Below are positions 1-8,259 of a DNA stretch of 64,000 nt, one piece after another. This DNA comes from Poriferisocius sp965200775. Lineage in GTDB: Bacteria > Actinomycetota > Acidimicrobiia > Acidimicrobiales > Bin134. The stretch lies in the NCBI GenBank assembly GCA_965200775.1, contig OZ241383.1:2790001-2854000 (forward strand), read 5' to 3'. The notes below the pieces were generated by a model. That model searched no databases, was not told where the DNA came from, and saw only the letters and a list, made by a program, of their open reading frames with translations. Position 1 is the stretch's first letter; each line of letters starts with the position of its first letter. The position numbers and the translations under genes are program-made.

Positions 1-1
1 G

Positions 2-760
2 CCGCCCGTTGCGGTGGACGGCCCCTATGTGACCATCCGACGTTTCTCCGTCCGACCGGTCCCGCTGGAGGACTTCGCCACACCTGGCGTCGTAGCGGCG
101 TTGCGCTGGGCGGTGGCCGGCCGCTGCAACCTGTTGGTGTCGGGCGGAGCCGGGGCGGGCAAGACCACCCTGCTCAACGCCCTGGCCGCCTCGATTGCCC
201 GGGGTGAGCGGGTGGTGACGGTGGAGGATGCCGCCGAGTTGGCCCTGGCCAGCGATCACGTGGTTCGCCTTGAGGCTCGACCGTCCGACAGCGACGGGGT
301 TACCCCTGTGACCATCCGCCGGCTTGTGCGCAACGCCCTGCGGATGCGACCCGACCGCATCATCGTTGGCGAGGTCCGGGGAGCGGAAACCCTGGACATG
401 CTCCAGGCCATGAACACCGGCCATGAGGGTTCGCTGTCCACCTGCCACGCCAACAGTCCGGTGGATGCCATGAGCCGGCTCGAGACCATGGTGCTGCTCG
501 ACGGCGGTTCAGTGCCCCTGGCTGCGGTGCGCGACCAGATCTGCGCCGCGGTGGACATGGTGGTTCATGTCGCTCGCCGCCCTGGTGGCCTAAGGCGCAT
601 CACCTCTGTGGCAGTAATCGACCGATCCGAAACCCGCGGCCATGGCGACCGTCCTCTCCTGCATCAGATCGGCGACGAGAGCGGGCTTCACACCCTTCCG
701 CCGTGCATCTCCCGGATTCCCAACTCGGACGAACCCGATCCCCAGTGGCTGGGCCGGTAG
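2..760 (+). CDS. cpaF: CpaF/TadA-type secretion ATPase, 5'-truncated by window edge
   Basis: Hexameric ATPase that powers assembly of Flp/Tad pili at the inner face of the membrane. The visible part keeps the P-loop GGAGAGKTTLLNA, the Walker B region RIIVGEVRGAE and the following TGHEGSLSTCHANSP segment, all typical of the T2SSE/CpaF family. The reading frame is open to base 2 (PPVAVDGPYVTIRRF, the usual lead-in to the ATPase core), so the real start lies outside the window; the GTG at 14 is internal. It heads a pilus operon: the TadB-like gene begins on the last base of its stop codon. Family assignment is firm; only the N-terminal domain is missing. Confidence 0.93.
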   Translation, partial: PPVAVDGPYVTIRRFSVRPVPLEDFATPGVVAALRWAVAGRCNLLVSGGAGAGKTTLLNALAASIARGERVVTVEDAAELALASDHVVRLEARPSDSDGVTPVTIRRLVRNALRMRPDRIIVGEVRGAETLDMLQAMNTGHEGSLSTCHANSPVDAMSRLETMVLLDGGSVPLAAVRDQICAAVDMVVHVARRPGGLRRITSVAVIDRSETRGHGDRPLLHQIGDESGLHTLPPCISRIPNSDEPDPQWLGR

Positions 761-1527
761 TGGCGGCCATGGCACCTCTCACCGCCGTCGTTGGCCGGAT
801 CCAAAACATGGCCACCGAAGCCGGCCTGAACCTCACCCCCGTTCAGATAGGGCAGGGGTTGGGATCGGCGGCAGTGCTGGGTGCAGCTTTCGGCGGGCTT
901 CAAGCCGGCCTGGTGGGAGCCGTGGTGGGCCCGCTGGTGGTGTTGGCAGCGGTGCTGGGGGCTGTGCGGGCCAACCGCCATCGCCGGAGCCGGAAGGCCG
1001 AGGCCCAGCTCCCCGGCTTTCTGGAGTCCATTGCCCGAGGTTTGCGAACCGGGTTGCAACTCGGCCCGGCCACGGTGGAGGCGGCGGTCGCCACTCCGCC
1101 CCCATTGCACGACGAGGTGACCCTGCTGGCCGACGAACTTGGTCGAGGCCTGCGCAGCGCCGATGTGTTTGAACGGTGGTCCCATCGCTGTCCCTATCAC
1201 GGTGTCGGTCTGGCAGCCGCGGCGATGGCTTTCGCCGCCAGCGCGGGCGGAGCCCGAGCTCGAGCCATCGACGGGGTGGCCGCCACCCTTCGGGACCGCA
1301 ATGCGCTCGACCTCGAGGTGCGCTCGCTCACCTCGCAGGCCCGAGTGTCGGCCATGATGATCGCCGCATTACCGGTTGGGTTCATGGTGCTGTCCGCCGG
1401 TGTCGGCGACAACCCGGCCCGCTTCTTGTTCAACACCCGCCTCGGCATGGTGATTCTTCTTGCCGGGTTGGGGCTCGACGTGATCGGTGCGCTGTGGATG
1501 CGCAGGATTGTCCAGGCTCGTTTCTGA
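760..1527 (+). CDS. tadB: TadB-like pilus assembly membrane protein (T2SSF domain)
   Basis: Inner-membrane platform protein of the Flp/Tad pilus, about 255 residues. Two hydrophobic segments lie near the N-terminus (after QIGQGLG), then a soluble T2SSF helical domain (FLESIARGLRTGLQL, then ADELGRGLRSADVFERW), then two C-terminal membrane helices. I chose the GTG at 760 because it shares one base with the cpaF stop (TAGTG); ATG 769 is a close alternative. A longer reading from 703 would overlap cpaF by 58 bp and adds no recognisable sequence. The pair with the next gene matches the TadB/TadC order of actinobacterial tad loci. Confidence 0.88.
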   Translation: MAAMAPLTAVVGRIQNMATEAGLNLTPVQIGQGLGSAAVLGAAFGGLQAGLVGAVVGPLVVLAAVLGAVRANRHRRSRKAEAQLPGFLESIARGLRTGLQLGPATVEAAVATPPPLHDEVTLLADELGRGLRSADVFERWSHRCPYHGVGLAAAAMAFAASAGGARARAIDGVAATLRDRNALDLEVRSLTSQARVSAMMIAALPVGFMVLSAGVGDNPARFLFNTRLGMVILLAGLGLDVIGALWMRRIVQARF

Positions 1528-1528
1528 C

Positions 1529-2233
1529 ATGAGCCTCCCCGTCGCACTCGGTTTGTTGTGGACTGCGGTAGTGGTTCTGTGGGGGTGGAAAGCCCGTCCC
1601 CGCCGGGTCCGAACCCCATCTCCCCAGACCGCCGGCGCATCATCGTCCAAACTTGTCCCTGCGGTCTGGTTCTTGGCTGTTGCCGTGCTTGCGTTGGCCG
1701 TCAATCCGGTATTGGGCATCGGCCTGGGGCTGCTGGTGGCGATCATCCCGTACCGCCGCCGGGCTCGACATCTCCGAGGGCATCAGGTGGCCATAACCGA
1801 GGAGCTGCCCGAAGCGGTTGACCTGATCCGCCTGGCCGTCTCCTCGGGCCTCAACATCCATCTGTCGGTTGCCGCCGTTGGCCGTCGGCTTGACGGTCCG
1901 GTGGGCCAGGGCCTGGCCGATGCCGCCGAGCGTGCCCAAGCGGGCACCCGGCTGGCCGACGCTCTCGAACCGTTGCCCGACACGATTGGCGAACCGATCC
2001 GCCCCCTGATCAGGGTGCTGATCGACGGCGACCGCTACGGCACGGAACTGGAGCCCGCTTTGGCCCAGCTCGCTGCCGACAGCCGGCTCGTGCGCCGCCG
2101 CCATGCCGAGGAGCAGGCCCGACGCCTGCCGCTACAGCTCCTGCTCCCGCTGGTGTTCTGCATCCTGCCTGCCTTCATCCTGCTCACCTTGGCTCCGGTG
2201 CTGGCCGAGACTCTGACCTCCCTGAGTCAATGA
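1529..2233 (+). CDS. tadC: TadC-like pilus assembly membrane protein (T2SSF domain)
   Basis: Second platform protein of the Tad machine, 234 residues. It has N-terminal hydrophobic segments, a T2SSF domain (ITEELPEAVDLIRLAVSSG and the RLADALEPLP region), a basic stretch RRRHAEEQARRLP and a C-terminal membrane helix. The ATG at 1529 follows the tadB stop by one base, which indicates translational coupling. The TadB/TadC distinction rests on order and length; both share one domain family. Confidence 0.86.
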   Translation: MSLPVALGLLWTAVVVLWGWKARPRRVRTPSPQTAGASSSKLVPAVWFLAVAVLALAVNPVLGIGLGLLVAIIPYRRRARHLRGHQVAITEELPEAVDLIRLAVSSGLNIHLSVAAVGRRLDGPVGQGLADAAERAQAGTRLADALEPLPDTIGEPIRPLIRVLIDGDRYGTELEPALAQLAADSRLVRRRHAEEQARRLPLQLLLPLVFCILPAFILLTLAPVLAETLTSLSQ

Positions 2234-2351
2234 GCAGCACCTCATTCTCGGCATCGATTGAACCGGCTTTCACGGATCCGCTCCTGGACAACCTTTCGTT
2301 TCGCCCTCCCCAAACCCGATCCATCCCCCTTCAACAGACCAGGTCAAAACC

Positions 2352-2558
2352 ATGATGATCCTTCGCCTTCTGCTCACCCTCAACGCCAAGCTGGCCCGAT
2401 GTCGCTCCGAGCGAGGCCAGGCCACCGCTGAGTACGCCCTCATCCTGTTGGCGGCGGCGGCCATCGCCATGCTCCTGGTGGCTTGGGTGACCAGAACCAA
2501 CCGCATCTCCAACCTGCTCGACGCCGTATTTCGCCACATCACCGGCCTGGTTGGTTGA
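2352..2558 (+). CDS. Flp-type pilin, DUF4244 family
   Basis: Small 68-residue pilin precursor. It has a short basic leader, the class III-like processing region ERGQATAEYALIL with the invariant Glu at +5 of the pilin segment, and one long hydrophobic helix. This is the actinobacterial DUF4244 pattern, normally placed between tadC and TadE genes as it is here. It is the likely structural subunit of the pilus. Two adjacent ATGs (2352, 2355) could serve as start. The 118 bp upstream contain no gene and may carry the pilin leader or its own promoter. Confidence 0.85.
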   Translation: MMILRLLLTLNAKLARCRSERGQATAEYALILLAAAAIAMLLVAWVTRTNRISNLLDAVFRHITGLVG

Positions 2559-2588
2559 CCGGCCCAATACCAGCACCGGTGAGTTGGA

Positions 2589-3017
2589 GTGGGAAACGAC
2601 GAGCAGGGCCGGTTCGCAGCCAGAGTCGGCGTACCGAGACGGGTTGCCGCAAGAACCGGCGAACGGGGTCAGGCTGCGGTGGAGACCGCTCTGGTCCTTC
2701 CCTTGCTCATGGCCGTCGTCTTGGTGCTGGTGCAGACCGGCGTGTTGGTGCGCGACCACATTCTGGTTGTTCACGCCGCTCGTGAAGCGGCTCGGGCCGC
2801 AGCGGTCACCCCCACCACCGAAGCAGCCCGTTCGGCGGCTGTAGCGGCCACAGACCTCAACCCTCGTCGCCTGGTGGTGGACACCTCCGGTAATCGGACC
2901 ACAGGCGGCCGTCTCCGGGTCATCGTGAGCTACCGCACCCAACCCTCTGTTCCCGTGGTGGGCAAGCTGTTCCCCAAGCTGACCATCCAGGAACAGCTGA
3001 CCATCCGGGTGGAGTAG
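2589..3017 (+). CDS. TadE-like minor pilin/pseudopilin
   Basis: 142 residues. A 25-residue Arg-rich leader precedes RTGERGQAAVETALVLPLL, the TadE signature with the conserved Glu, followed by one membrane helix and an extended periplasmic domain. TadE-type proteins are minor pilins that help assemble Flp fibres and are processed by the prepilin peptidase. The start is the GTG at 2589, 30 bp after the DUF4244 pilin. No TadG-like gene follows, so this Tad locus ends here. Confidence 0.82.
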   Translation: MGNDEQGRFAARVGVPRRVAARTGERGQAAVETALVLPLLMAVVLVLVQTGVLVRDHILVVHAAREAARAAAVTPTTEAARSAAVAATDLNPRRLVVDTSGNRTTGGRLRVIVSYRTQPSVPVVGKLFPKLTIQEQLTIRVE

Positions 3018-3103
3018 GCCACGTCCATCTGCCTATCTCCCACCAACTCAAGCGTTGCCGTGACTTTTGGGATGGCAAGGGGGGAAATAGGCATTTCGGT
3101 CAG

Positions 3104-3131
3104 CTGTCAATTCGGAATTGACCACTAGCCT
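3104..3131 (+). promoter_or_regulatory. Putative promoter of the STAS gene
   Basis: CTGTCA (3104-3109) and TAGCCT (3126-3131) are separated by 16 bp. The -10-like hexamer ends 6 nt before the GTG at 3138, consistent with a leaderless transcript. It lies in the 120-bp gap that closes the pilus operon. This is pattern evidence only. Confidence 0.4.
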
Positions 3132-3137
3132 GGCGTT

Positions 3138-3476
3138 GTGGAATTCGGCGTCGGAATGGCTTCACGCGGGCCGTGGGAAGTTCTGACAGTGACCGGCGAG
3201 ATCGACATGGCCACTGCTCCACGGTTCCGCCAGCGGCTTCTCTCAGTTGTCGGCGCCGGGGCCCAGAACGTGGTCATCGACCTGACCGGGGTGGATTTCA
3301 TCGACTCCACCGGATTCGGTGTTCTGCTGGGTGCGGCCAAGCGGGTCCGCAGTGGTGGTGGGGAAATCCGGCTGGTGGTGGTTGGCGCTCGGCTTACCGA
3401 GCTCATCGAGCTAACCCGGCTGGATCGTGTGATGGACGTCTTCGATTCGGTATCTGCGGCCACCGACGATTCCTGA
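3138..3476 (+). CDS. Anti-sigma factor antagonist (STAS domain)
   Basis: 112-residue single STAS domain, the RsbV/SpoIIAA type. The strand TVTGEIDMATAPRFRQRL and the phospho-switch segment VDFIDSTGFGVLLGA are clear; the Ser of DSTG is the residue phosphorylated by the partner anti-sigma kinase. The next gene encodes such a kinase, starting 2 bases after this stop. The pair therefore probably controls a sigma factor or another partner by partner switching. No sigma factor gene lies nearby. Confidence 0.88.
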   Translation: MEFGVGMASRGPWEVLTVTGEIDMATAPRFRQRLLSVVGAGAQNVVIDLTGVDFIDSTGFGVLLGAAKRVRSGGGEIRLVVVGARLTELIELTRLDRVMDVFDSVSAATDDS

Positions 3477-3478
3477 CC

Positions 3479-3949
3479 ATGACTGCCGGCCCCGCCAACT
3501 TCGACTTCGAGATCCCCGCTCGACCGGAGTTCTTGTCGCTGGTTCGCTCGCTGGTGGTGGAAGCGGCCGAGGCCGACTCGGTGTTGAGCAAGGAGCGGCT
3601 GGAGGACTTGAAAGTGGTGGTCTCCGAAGCCGCCACCAACGCCATCGAAGCCCACGCCCGGGCCTGCCGTGACGACTCCATCCGGATCGGCTGCACCCTC
3701 ATGGCCGACCGCATCGAGGTTCACATTTCGGATCGGGGCTTCGGCTTCGCCCCCGACGAGGTACAGACGCTCCCCGAGCCCGACGACCCCAGCCGGTTGG
3801 AATACGAGCGGGGCCTGGGCCTTTACCTGATGCGGGTCCTGACCGACGAGGTCGAAATCCACAGCAGCCACGACGGCACCGAGGTTCGCCTGGTGATGAA
3901 GCTGTCGAACGATGATCCCGACTCGCCTACCGGCGCTGTGACTGAGTAG
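3479..3949 (+). CDS. Anti-sigma regulatory factor, HATPase_c (RsbW/SpoIIAB-like)
   Basis: 156 residues with the GHKL ATPase motifs in order: N-box VVSEAATNAIEAH, G1 box SDRGFGF and G2 box RGLGLYLMRVL. The ATG at 3479 follows the STAS stop by two bases. Proteins of this type bind a sigma factor and phosphorylate the STAS antagonist. A longer in-frame reading from 3173 runs across the STAS gene and is rejected. Confidence 0.86.
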   Translation: MTAGPANFDFEIPARPEFLSLVRSLVVEAAEADSVLSKERLEDLKVVVSEAATNAIEAHARACRDDSIRIGCTLMADRIEVHISDRGFGFAPDEVQTLPEPDDPSRLEYERGLGLYLMRVLTDEVEIHSSHDGTEVRLVMKLSNDDPDSPTGAVTE

Positions 3950-4017
3950 GCCCGACCAGTGGGAACTACTTTTTTCGCCGATGATTGAACGGAATCCCCC
4001 GATGGACTCCACCGAAG

Positions 4018-5355
4018 ATGGCTGACAGAAACCCACTCAGCGACCTGACCTTTCTGGGCGGCAGTAGCAAGCTGGCCCGCTTCATAGGCCGACCCATACA
4101 CCGGTACGCGGCGGTCGAAGCGATGTCGGGCGTCTTGATGCTGATTGCCACGGTTGCCGCTCTGGTATGGGTCAACTCGCCGTGGCAGGACTCCTACCTC
4201 GACTTCTGGCACACCTATGTCTCATTCTCGGTGGGCGACTACCACTTCGAGCACGATCTTGAGCACCTGGTCCAAGACGGCCTCATGGCCCTGTTCTTCT
4301 TCGTGGTGGGTTTGGAGATCAAGCGGGAGTTGGTGTCGGGGCAGCTTCGGGATCCCCGCTTCGCTGCGTTGCCTGCCGTGGCAGCTCTGGGCGGCATGGT
4401 GGTTCCCGCGCTGATCTACTTCGCATTCAACGCCGGTGGCCCGGGTCAGGACGGCTGGGGTATCCCGATGGCCACCGACATCGCCTTCGCCATTGGCGTC
4501 CTATCGCTGCTAGGTGACCGGGTGCCCCGCCAGATGAAGGTGTTCCTGTTGACCCTGGCCATCGTAGACGACATCGGGGCCATCCTGGTGATCGCCATCT
4601 TCTACACCAGCGATCTGTCGGGCAACTGGCTACTCACCTCCGCCATCCTGCTTGCCGGGGTGTTTCTGCTCCGCAAGCTCAATGTCTGGTACCTGCCGGT
4701 GTACCTGGTCATCGGCGTCGCGGTGTGGCTGGCAGTGCTGGAGTCCGGGGTTCACGCCACCATCGCCGGCGTGATCCTCGGCTTCATGACCCCGGCCAAG
4801 CCGCTTCAGTCGAAGGACGAGGCCCGCAGCTGGGCCGAATGGCTCCAGAAGAAAGACGAGGTCCGCTTGGAGGATGTGCGACAGGCCGGCTTTCACATTC
4901 GGGAGTCGGAACCGGTGAGCCTGCGGATCGAGGAGATGCTGCATCCCATCACCAGCTACATCATCATCCCGATCTTTGCCCTCTCCGCCGCCGGGGTGGA
5001 GCTGTCGACCGACGTTATTTCCGACGCCTTGACCTCCCGGGTAACGCTGGGCATCGTGCTCGGGCTGGTGGTGGGCAAGTCGGTGGGCATCGCATTGTTC
5101 TCCTGGATTGCTGTTCGCATGGGCTGGGCCAACATCCCGGAGTCCATGACCGGAGTCCACATGATGGGACTGCTCATGGTGGCCGGCATCGGCTTCACCG
5201 TGTCGCTGTTCATATCCGGTTTGGCCTTCGACGATGCCCTAGTCGGCGACCAGGCCAAGATCGGGGTTTTGGCCGGTTCCCTCATCGCTGCCGCTGCCGG
5301 ACTGGGGATTCTCTCCCGAGCCGAAGCCGCTCACAACGGTTCCGAAGAGACGTGA
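4018..5355 (+). CDS. nhaA: Na+/H+ antiporter NhaA
   Basis: 445 residues, a multi-spanning membrane protein that expels Na+ in exchange for H+. Hallmark segments are DGLMALFFFVVGLEIKRE, MATDIAFAIGVLSLLG and the ion-binding pair in LAIVDDIGAILVIAIFY (equivalent to D163/D164 of the E. coli protein). It is longer than the E. coli protein by an inserted charged region around residues 265-300, common in actinobacterial forms. I chose ATG 4018 (MADRNPL) because the upstream TTG at 3985 adds only non-conserved sequence. It stands alone between the regulatory pair and topA. Confidence 0.93.
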   Translation: MADRNPLSDLTFLGGSSKLARFIGRPIHRYAAVEAMSGVLMLIATVAALVWVNSPWQDSYLDFWHTYVSFSVGDYHFEHDLEHLVQDGLMALFFFVVGLEIKRELVSGQLRDPRFAALPAVAALGGMVVPALIYFAFNAGGPGQDGWGIPMATDIAFAIGVLSLLGDRVPRQMKVFLLTLAIVDDIGAILVIAIFYTSDLSGNWLLTSAILLAGVFLLRKLNVWYLPVYLVIGVAVWLAVLESGVHATIAGVILGFMTPAKPLQSKDEARSWAEWLQKKDEVRLEDVRQAGFHIRESEPVSLRIEEMLHPITSYIIIPIFALSAAGVELSTDVISDALTSRVTLGIVLGLVVGKSVGIALFSWIAVRMGWANIPESMTGVHMMGLLMVAGIGFTVSLFISGLAFDDALVGDQAKIGVLAGSLIAAAAGLGILSRAEAAHNGSEET

Positions 5356-5364
5356 TCGCTCCGT

Positions 5365-5437
5365 TTGTCGCCCTTCGGAGACGGTGCTTTCGTCCCGATT
5401 GTCGCTTAGCGAGTGAATTGATCGCACCAGTTGTCGC
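5365..5437 (+). repeat. Three spaced TTGTCGC direct repeats upstream of topA
   Basis: TTGTCGC occurs at 5365, 5399 and 5431, spaced 34 and 32 bp (about three helical turns). The flanks are also partly conserved (GATCGC a few bases upstream in copies 1 and 3). They lie between nhaA and the topA promoter, so a DNA-binding regulator of topA is possible. No known operator is recognised. Confidence 0.35.
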
Positions 5438-5457
5438 TCATCGGGTCTAGGGTCTGC

Positions 5458-5488
5458 TTGACATCCGGTCCACTTCAACCCCTACTTT
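5458..5488 (+). promoter_or_regulatory. topA: Putative topA promoter
   Basis: A perfect -35 TTGACA (5458-5463) is followed after 19 bp by TACTTT (5483-5488). The topA GTG begins 7 nt after the -10, where transcription would start, so the message is probably leaderless. The spacer is longer than ideal; supercoiling-sensitive promoters often have non-optimal spacers. Confidence 0.5.
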
Positions 5489-5494
5489 CTGCCT

Positions 5495-8233
5495 GTGCCC
5501 AACGCCCTCGTCATCGTCGAGTCTCCCGCCAAAGCCAAGACCATCGCGGGCTATCTCGGCTCCGGGTACGTGGTGGAGTCCTCCATCGGCCATGTCCGTG
5601 ATCTGCCAAGCAATGCCGGCGAGGTCCCGGCCGCCTATCGGGGCGAGCCGTGGGCCCGCCTGGGGATCGACGTCGACAACGATTTCAAGCCGCTGTATGT
5701 CACGTCGTCGGGCAAGCAGGCCCAGATACGCAAGCTGAAGCAGCTTCTGAAGGAGGCCGACGAGCTGTATCTGGCCACCGACGAAGACCGCGAGGGGGAG
5801 GCCATTGCCTGGCACCTGCTGGAGGTGCTCTCCCCAAAGTCTTCCGTGACGGTGAAGCGCATGGTCTTCCACGAGATCACCCGGGCGGCGATCCGCTCGG
5901 CAATCGAATCCCCCCGTGAACTCGACCGGCGCCTGGTGGATGCGCAGGAGGCTCGTCGCCTGCTGGATCGGCTGTACGGCTACGAGGTGTCCCCCGTTTT
6001 GTGGAAGAAGGTGCTGCCCCGCCTCTCCGCCGGCCGGGTGCAGAGCGTGGCCACCCGCATCGTGGTCGAGCGCGAGAGGGCTCGGATGGCCTTCACCTCG
6101 GCCGACTACTGGAGCCTCGAAGCGGTACTCAGAGTTCTGGGCGCCCAGGAACCCGGCGAGCCACCGTCGTTTTCCGCCGCACTCACCGCGGTGGACGGCT
6201 CCAAGGTGGCCACCGGCCGAGACTTCACCAGTAAAGGGCAACTTCGCAACCCCGATGTGATCCGTCTCGATGAGGAAGCGGCCCGAGGTCTGGCTCGGGG
6301 TCTGGATGGCGCCGAGGTGGAGGTGCGCACCGTCGAGGTCAAGCCATACCACCGCCGGCCCGCCCCCCCGTTCATGACCTCCACGTTCCAGCAGGAAGCA
6401 GGGCGCAAGCTTCGCCTGTCGTCGGCCATGTCGATGCGGGCCGCTCAATCTCTCTACGAGAAGGGCTACATCACCTACATGCGCACCGACAGCACAACCC
6501 TGTCGGACTCAGCCCTGACCGCGGCCCGTAATGTGGTATCCCAGCGCTTCGGCTCGGCGTACCTGCCCGACGCTCCCCGCCACTACACCAAGAAGGTGAA
6601 GAACGCCCAGGAAGCCCACGAGGCCATACGGCCTTCGGGCGACCGGTTCCGCTCCCCCGAGGAAGTGCGCGGCGAGGTTGCCCCGGCCGAGGCTCAGGTT
6701 TACGAACTGATCTGGCAGCGCACGGTGGCCTCCCAGATGACCGACACCACCGGCGAGACCGTTCAGATGACCCTCGGCGGCACCACCGGAGACGGTCGCG
6801 ATGCGGTTTTCTCCGCATCGGGAACGGTCATCACCCATGAGGGGTTCCGCCGGGTCTATACCGAGGGAACCGACGACGAGACCGATCAGGACACCTCCGA
6901 GCGGCGCATGCCCTCCTTGGTTGTGGGCGACAGGGCCGGGATCGACGAGCTGACCACCGCCGGCCATTCCACCCAACCTTCGGCCCGCTACACCGAAGCC
7001 TCTCTGGTGAAGCGGCTCGAAGAGTTGGGTGTCGGGCGGCCTTCCACCTACGCCTCCATCATGAACACCATCGTTGATCGGGGGTACGTGTGGAAGAAGG
7101 GGTCGGCGCTGGTGCCGTCCTTTACCGCTTTCTCGGTGGTCGGCCTGCTGGAGCAGCACTTCCCCAATCTGGTTGACTACGCCTTCACCGCCCGGATGGA
7201 AGACGACCTCGACGGCATTGCGTCGGGCAACCGGGAGGCAATCCCATGGTTGAGCCGGTTCTACTTCGGCCCCTCCGAAGATCAGCCCGATGACGAGTCG
7301 GCTCACGGCGTGGCCAAGTACGGGCTCCGGGCCGCGGTCTCCGACCGTCTGGGCGACATTGACGCCCGAGCGGTGAACTCCATTCCCGTCGGCGAGGACG
7401 AGAACGGTGAGCCGGTGGTGGTGAGGGTCGGGCGCTACGGCCCCTACGTGCAGCGGGGCGAAGACCGGGCCAGCGTTCCCGACGACCTGCCCCCCGACGA
7501 GCTGACCGTCGAGCGCGCCCTGTCCTACATCTCCGCTCCTTCCGGTGACCGTGTGCTGGGCGACGATCCCGACACCGGGTTGGCAGTGATTGTGCGAAAT
7601 GGCCGGTTCGGGCCCTACGCCCAGCTCGGCCCCGACCCCGAAAGCGGGGAGGAGAAGCCCAAGCGGGCCTCGCTGCTTTCGGGCATGGACCCGGAGACGG
7701 TCACCATCGGCGACGCCCTCAAGGTGTTGTCGCTGCCCCGGGTGGTGGGCACAGACCCGACCGACGGCACCGAGGTGGTGGTCCAAAACGGCCGCTACGG
7801 CCCCTACATCAGCAAGGGCAAGGAGAACCGGAGCCTCGACTCCGAGGAGCAATTGTTCACCGTGACCCTGGAGCAGTGCCTTGAGCTGCTGTCCCAGCCC
7901 CGCCGCCGCCGAGGGCAAACCGCCAAACCGCCCCTGAGGGAGCTCGGCCCCGACCCCACAACCACCAAGCCGATGGTGGTGAAGGACGGACGCTTTGGCC
8001 CCTACGTGACCGATGGCGAGGTGAACGCCTCGCTGGGCAACGGCGATTCGGTGGAAACGCTGACGGTGGAGCGGGCCGCGGAGCTGCTTCAGATCCGTCG
8101 TGAAAAGGTGGCAGCCGGGGGCGGTAAGGCCGGGGCCCGCCGCAAACCAGCAGCCAAGAAGAAGGCCACGGGCAAGTCGTCGGCCACGAAGAAAAAGCCC
8201 CAGCCTCGGTCGGGTTCAACCGGCTCTAGCTAG
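5495..8233 (+). CDS. topA: DNA topoisomerase I (type IA)
   Basis: 912 residues; relaxes negative supercoils by a transient 5'-phosphotyrosine break. The N-terminal Toprim domain opens with VIVESPAKAKTIAGYLG (acidic Glu9) and has the metal site ATDEDREGEAIAWHL. The catalytic Tyr is Tyr328 in YITYMRTDST. The C-terminal half (from about residue 630) carries four copies of the topoisomerase C-terminal repeat, each centred on a GRYGPYV or GRFGPYV motif, and ends in a Lys/Arg/Ala-rich tail that binds DNA, as in mycobacterial TopA. The GTG start gives the conserved N-terminus directly. Confidence 0.97.
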   Translation: MPNALVIVESPAKAKTIAGYLGSGYVVESSIGHVRDLPSNAGEVPAAYRGEPWARLGIDVDNDFKPLYVTSSGKQAQIRKLKQLLKEADELYLATDEDREGEAIAWHLLEVLSPKSSVTVKRMVFHEITRAAIRSAIESPRELDRRLVDAQEARRLLDRLYGYEVSPVLWKKVLPRLSAGRVQSVATRIVVERERARMAFTSADYWSLEAVLRVLGAQEPGEPPSFSAALTAVDGSKVATGRDFTSKGQLRNPDVIRLDEEAARGLARGLDGAEVEVRTVEVKPYHRRPAPPFMTSTFQQEAGRKLRLSSAMSMRAAQSLYEKGYITYMRTDSTTLSDSALTAARNVVSQRFGSAYLPDAPRHYTKKVKNAQEAHEAIRPSGDRFRSPEEVRGEVAPAEAQVYELIWQRTVASQMTDTTGETVQMTLGGTTGDGRDAVFSASGTVITHEGFRRVYTEGTDDETDQDTSERRMPSLVVGDRAGIDELTTAGHSTQPSARYTEASLVKRLEELGVGRPSTYASIMNTIVDRGYVWKKGSALVPSFTAFSVVGLLEQHFPNLVDYAFTARMEDDLDGIASGNREAIPWLSRFYFGPSEDQPDDESAHGVAKYGLRAAVSDRLGDIDARAVNSIPVGEDENGEPVVVRVGRYGPYVQRGEDRASVPDDLPPDELTVERALSYISAPSGDRVLGDDPDTGLAVIVRNGRFGPYAQLGPDPESGEEKPKRASLLSGMDPETVTIGDALKVLSLPRVVGTDPTDGTEVVVQNGRYGPYISKGKENRSLDSEEQLFTVTLEQCLELLSQPRRRRGQTAKPPLRELGPDPTTTKPMVVKDGRFGPYVTDGEVNASLGNGDSVETLTVERAAELLQIRREKVAAGGGKAGARRKPAAKKKATGKSSATKKKPQPRSGSTGSS

Positions 8234-8259
8234 CCTGAGCGGCGTGGAAGCGGCTCGGC

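Noticed and set aside
3125..4036. 303-codon minus-strand frame opposite the STAS/HATPase pair
   Set aside because: Both plus-strand genes have complete family motifs; the antisense frame has none.
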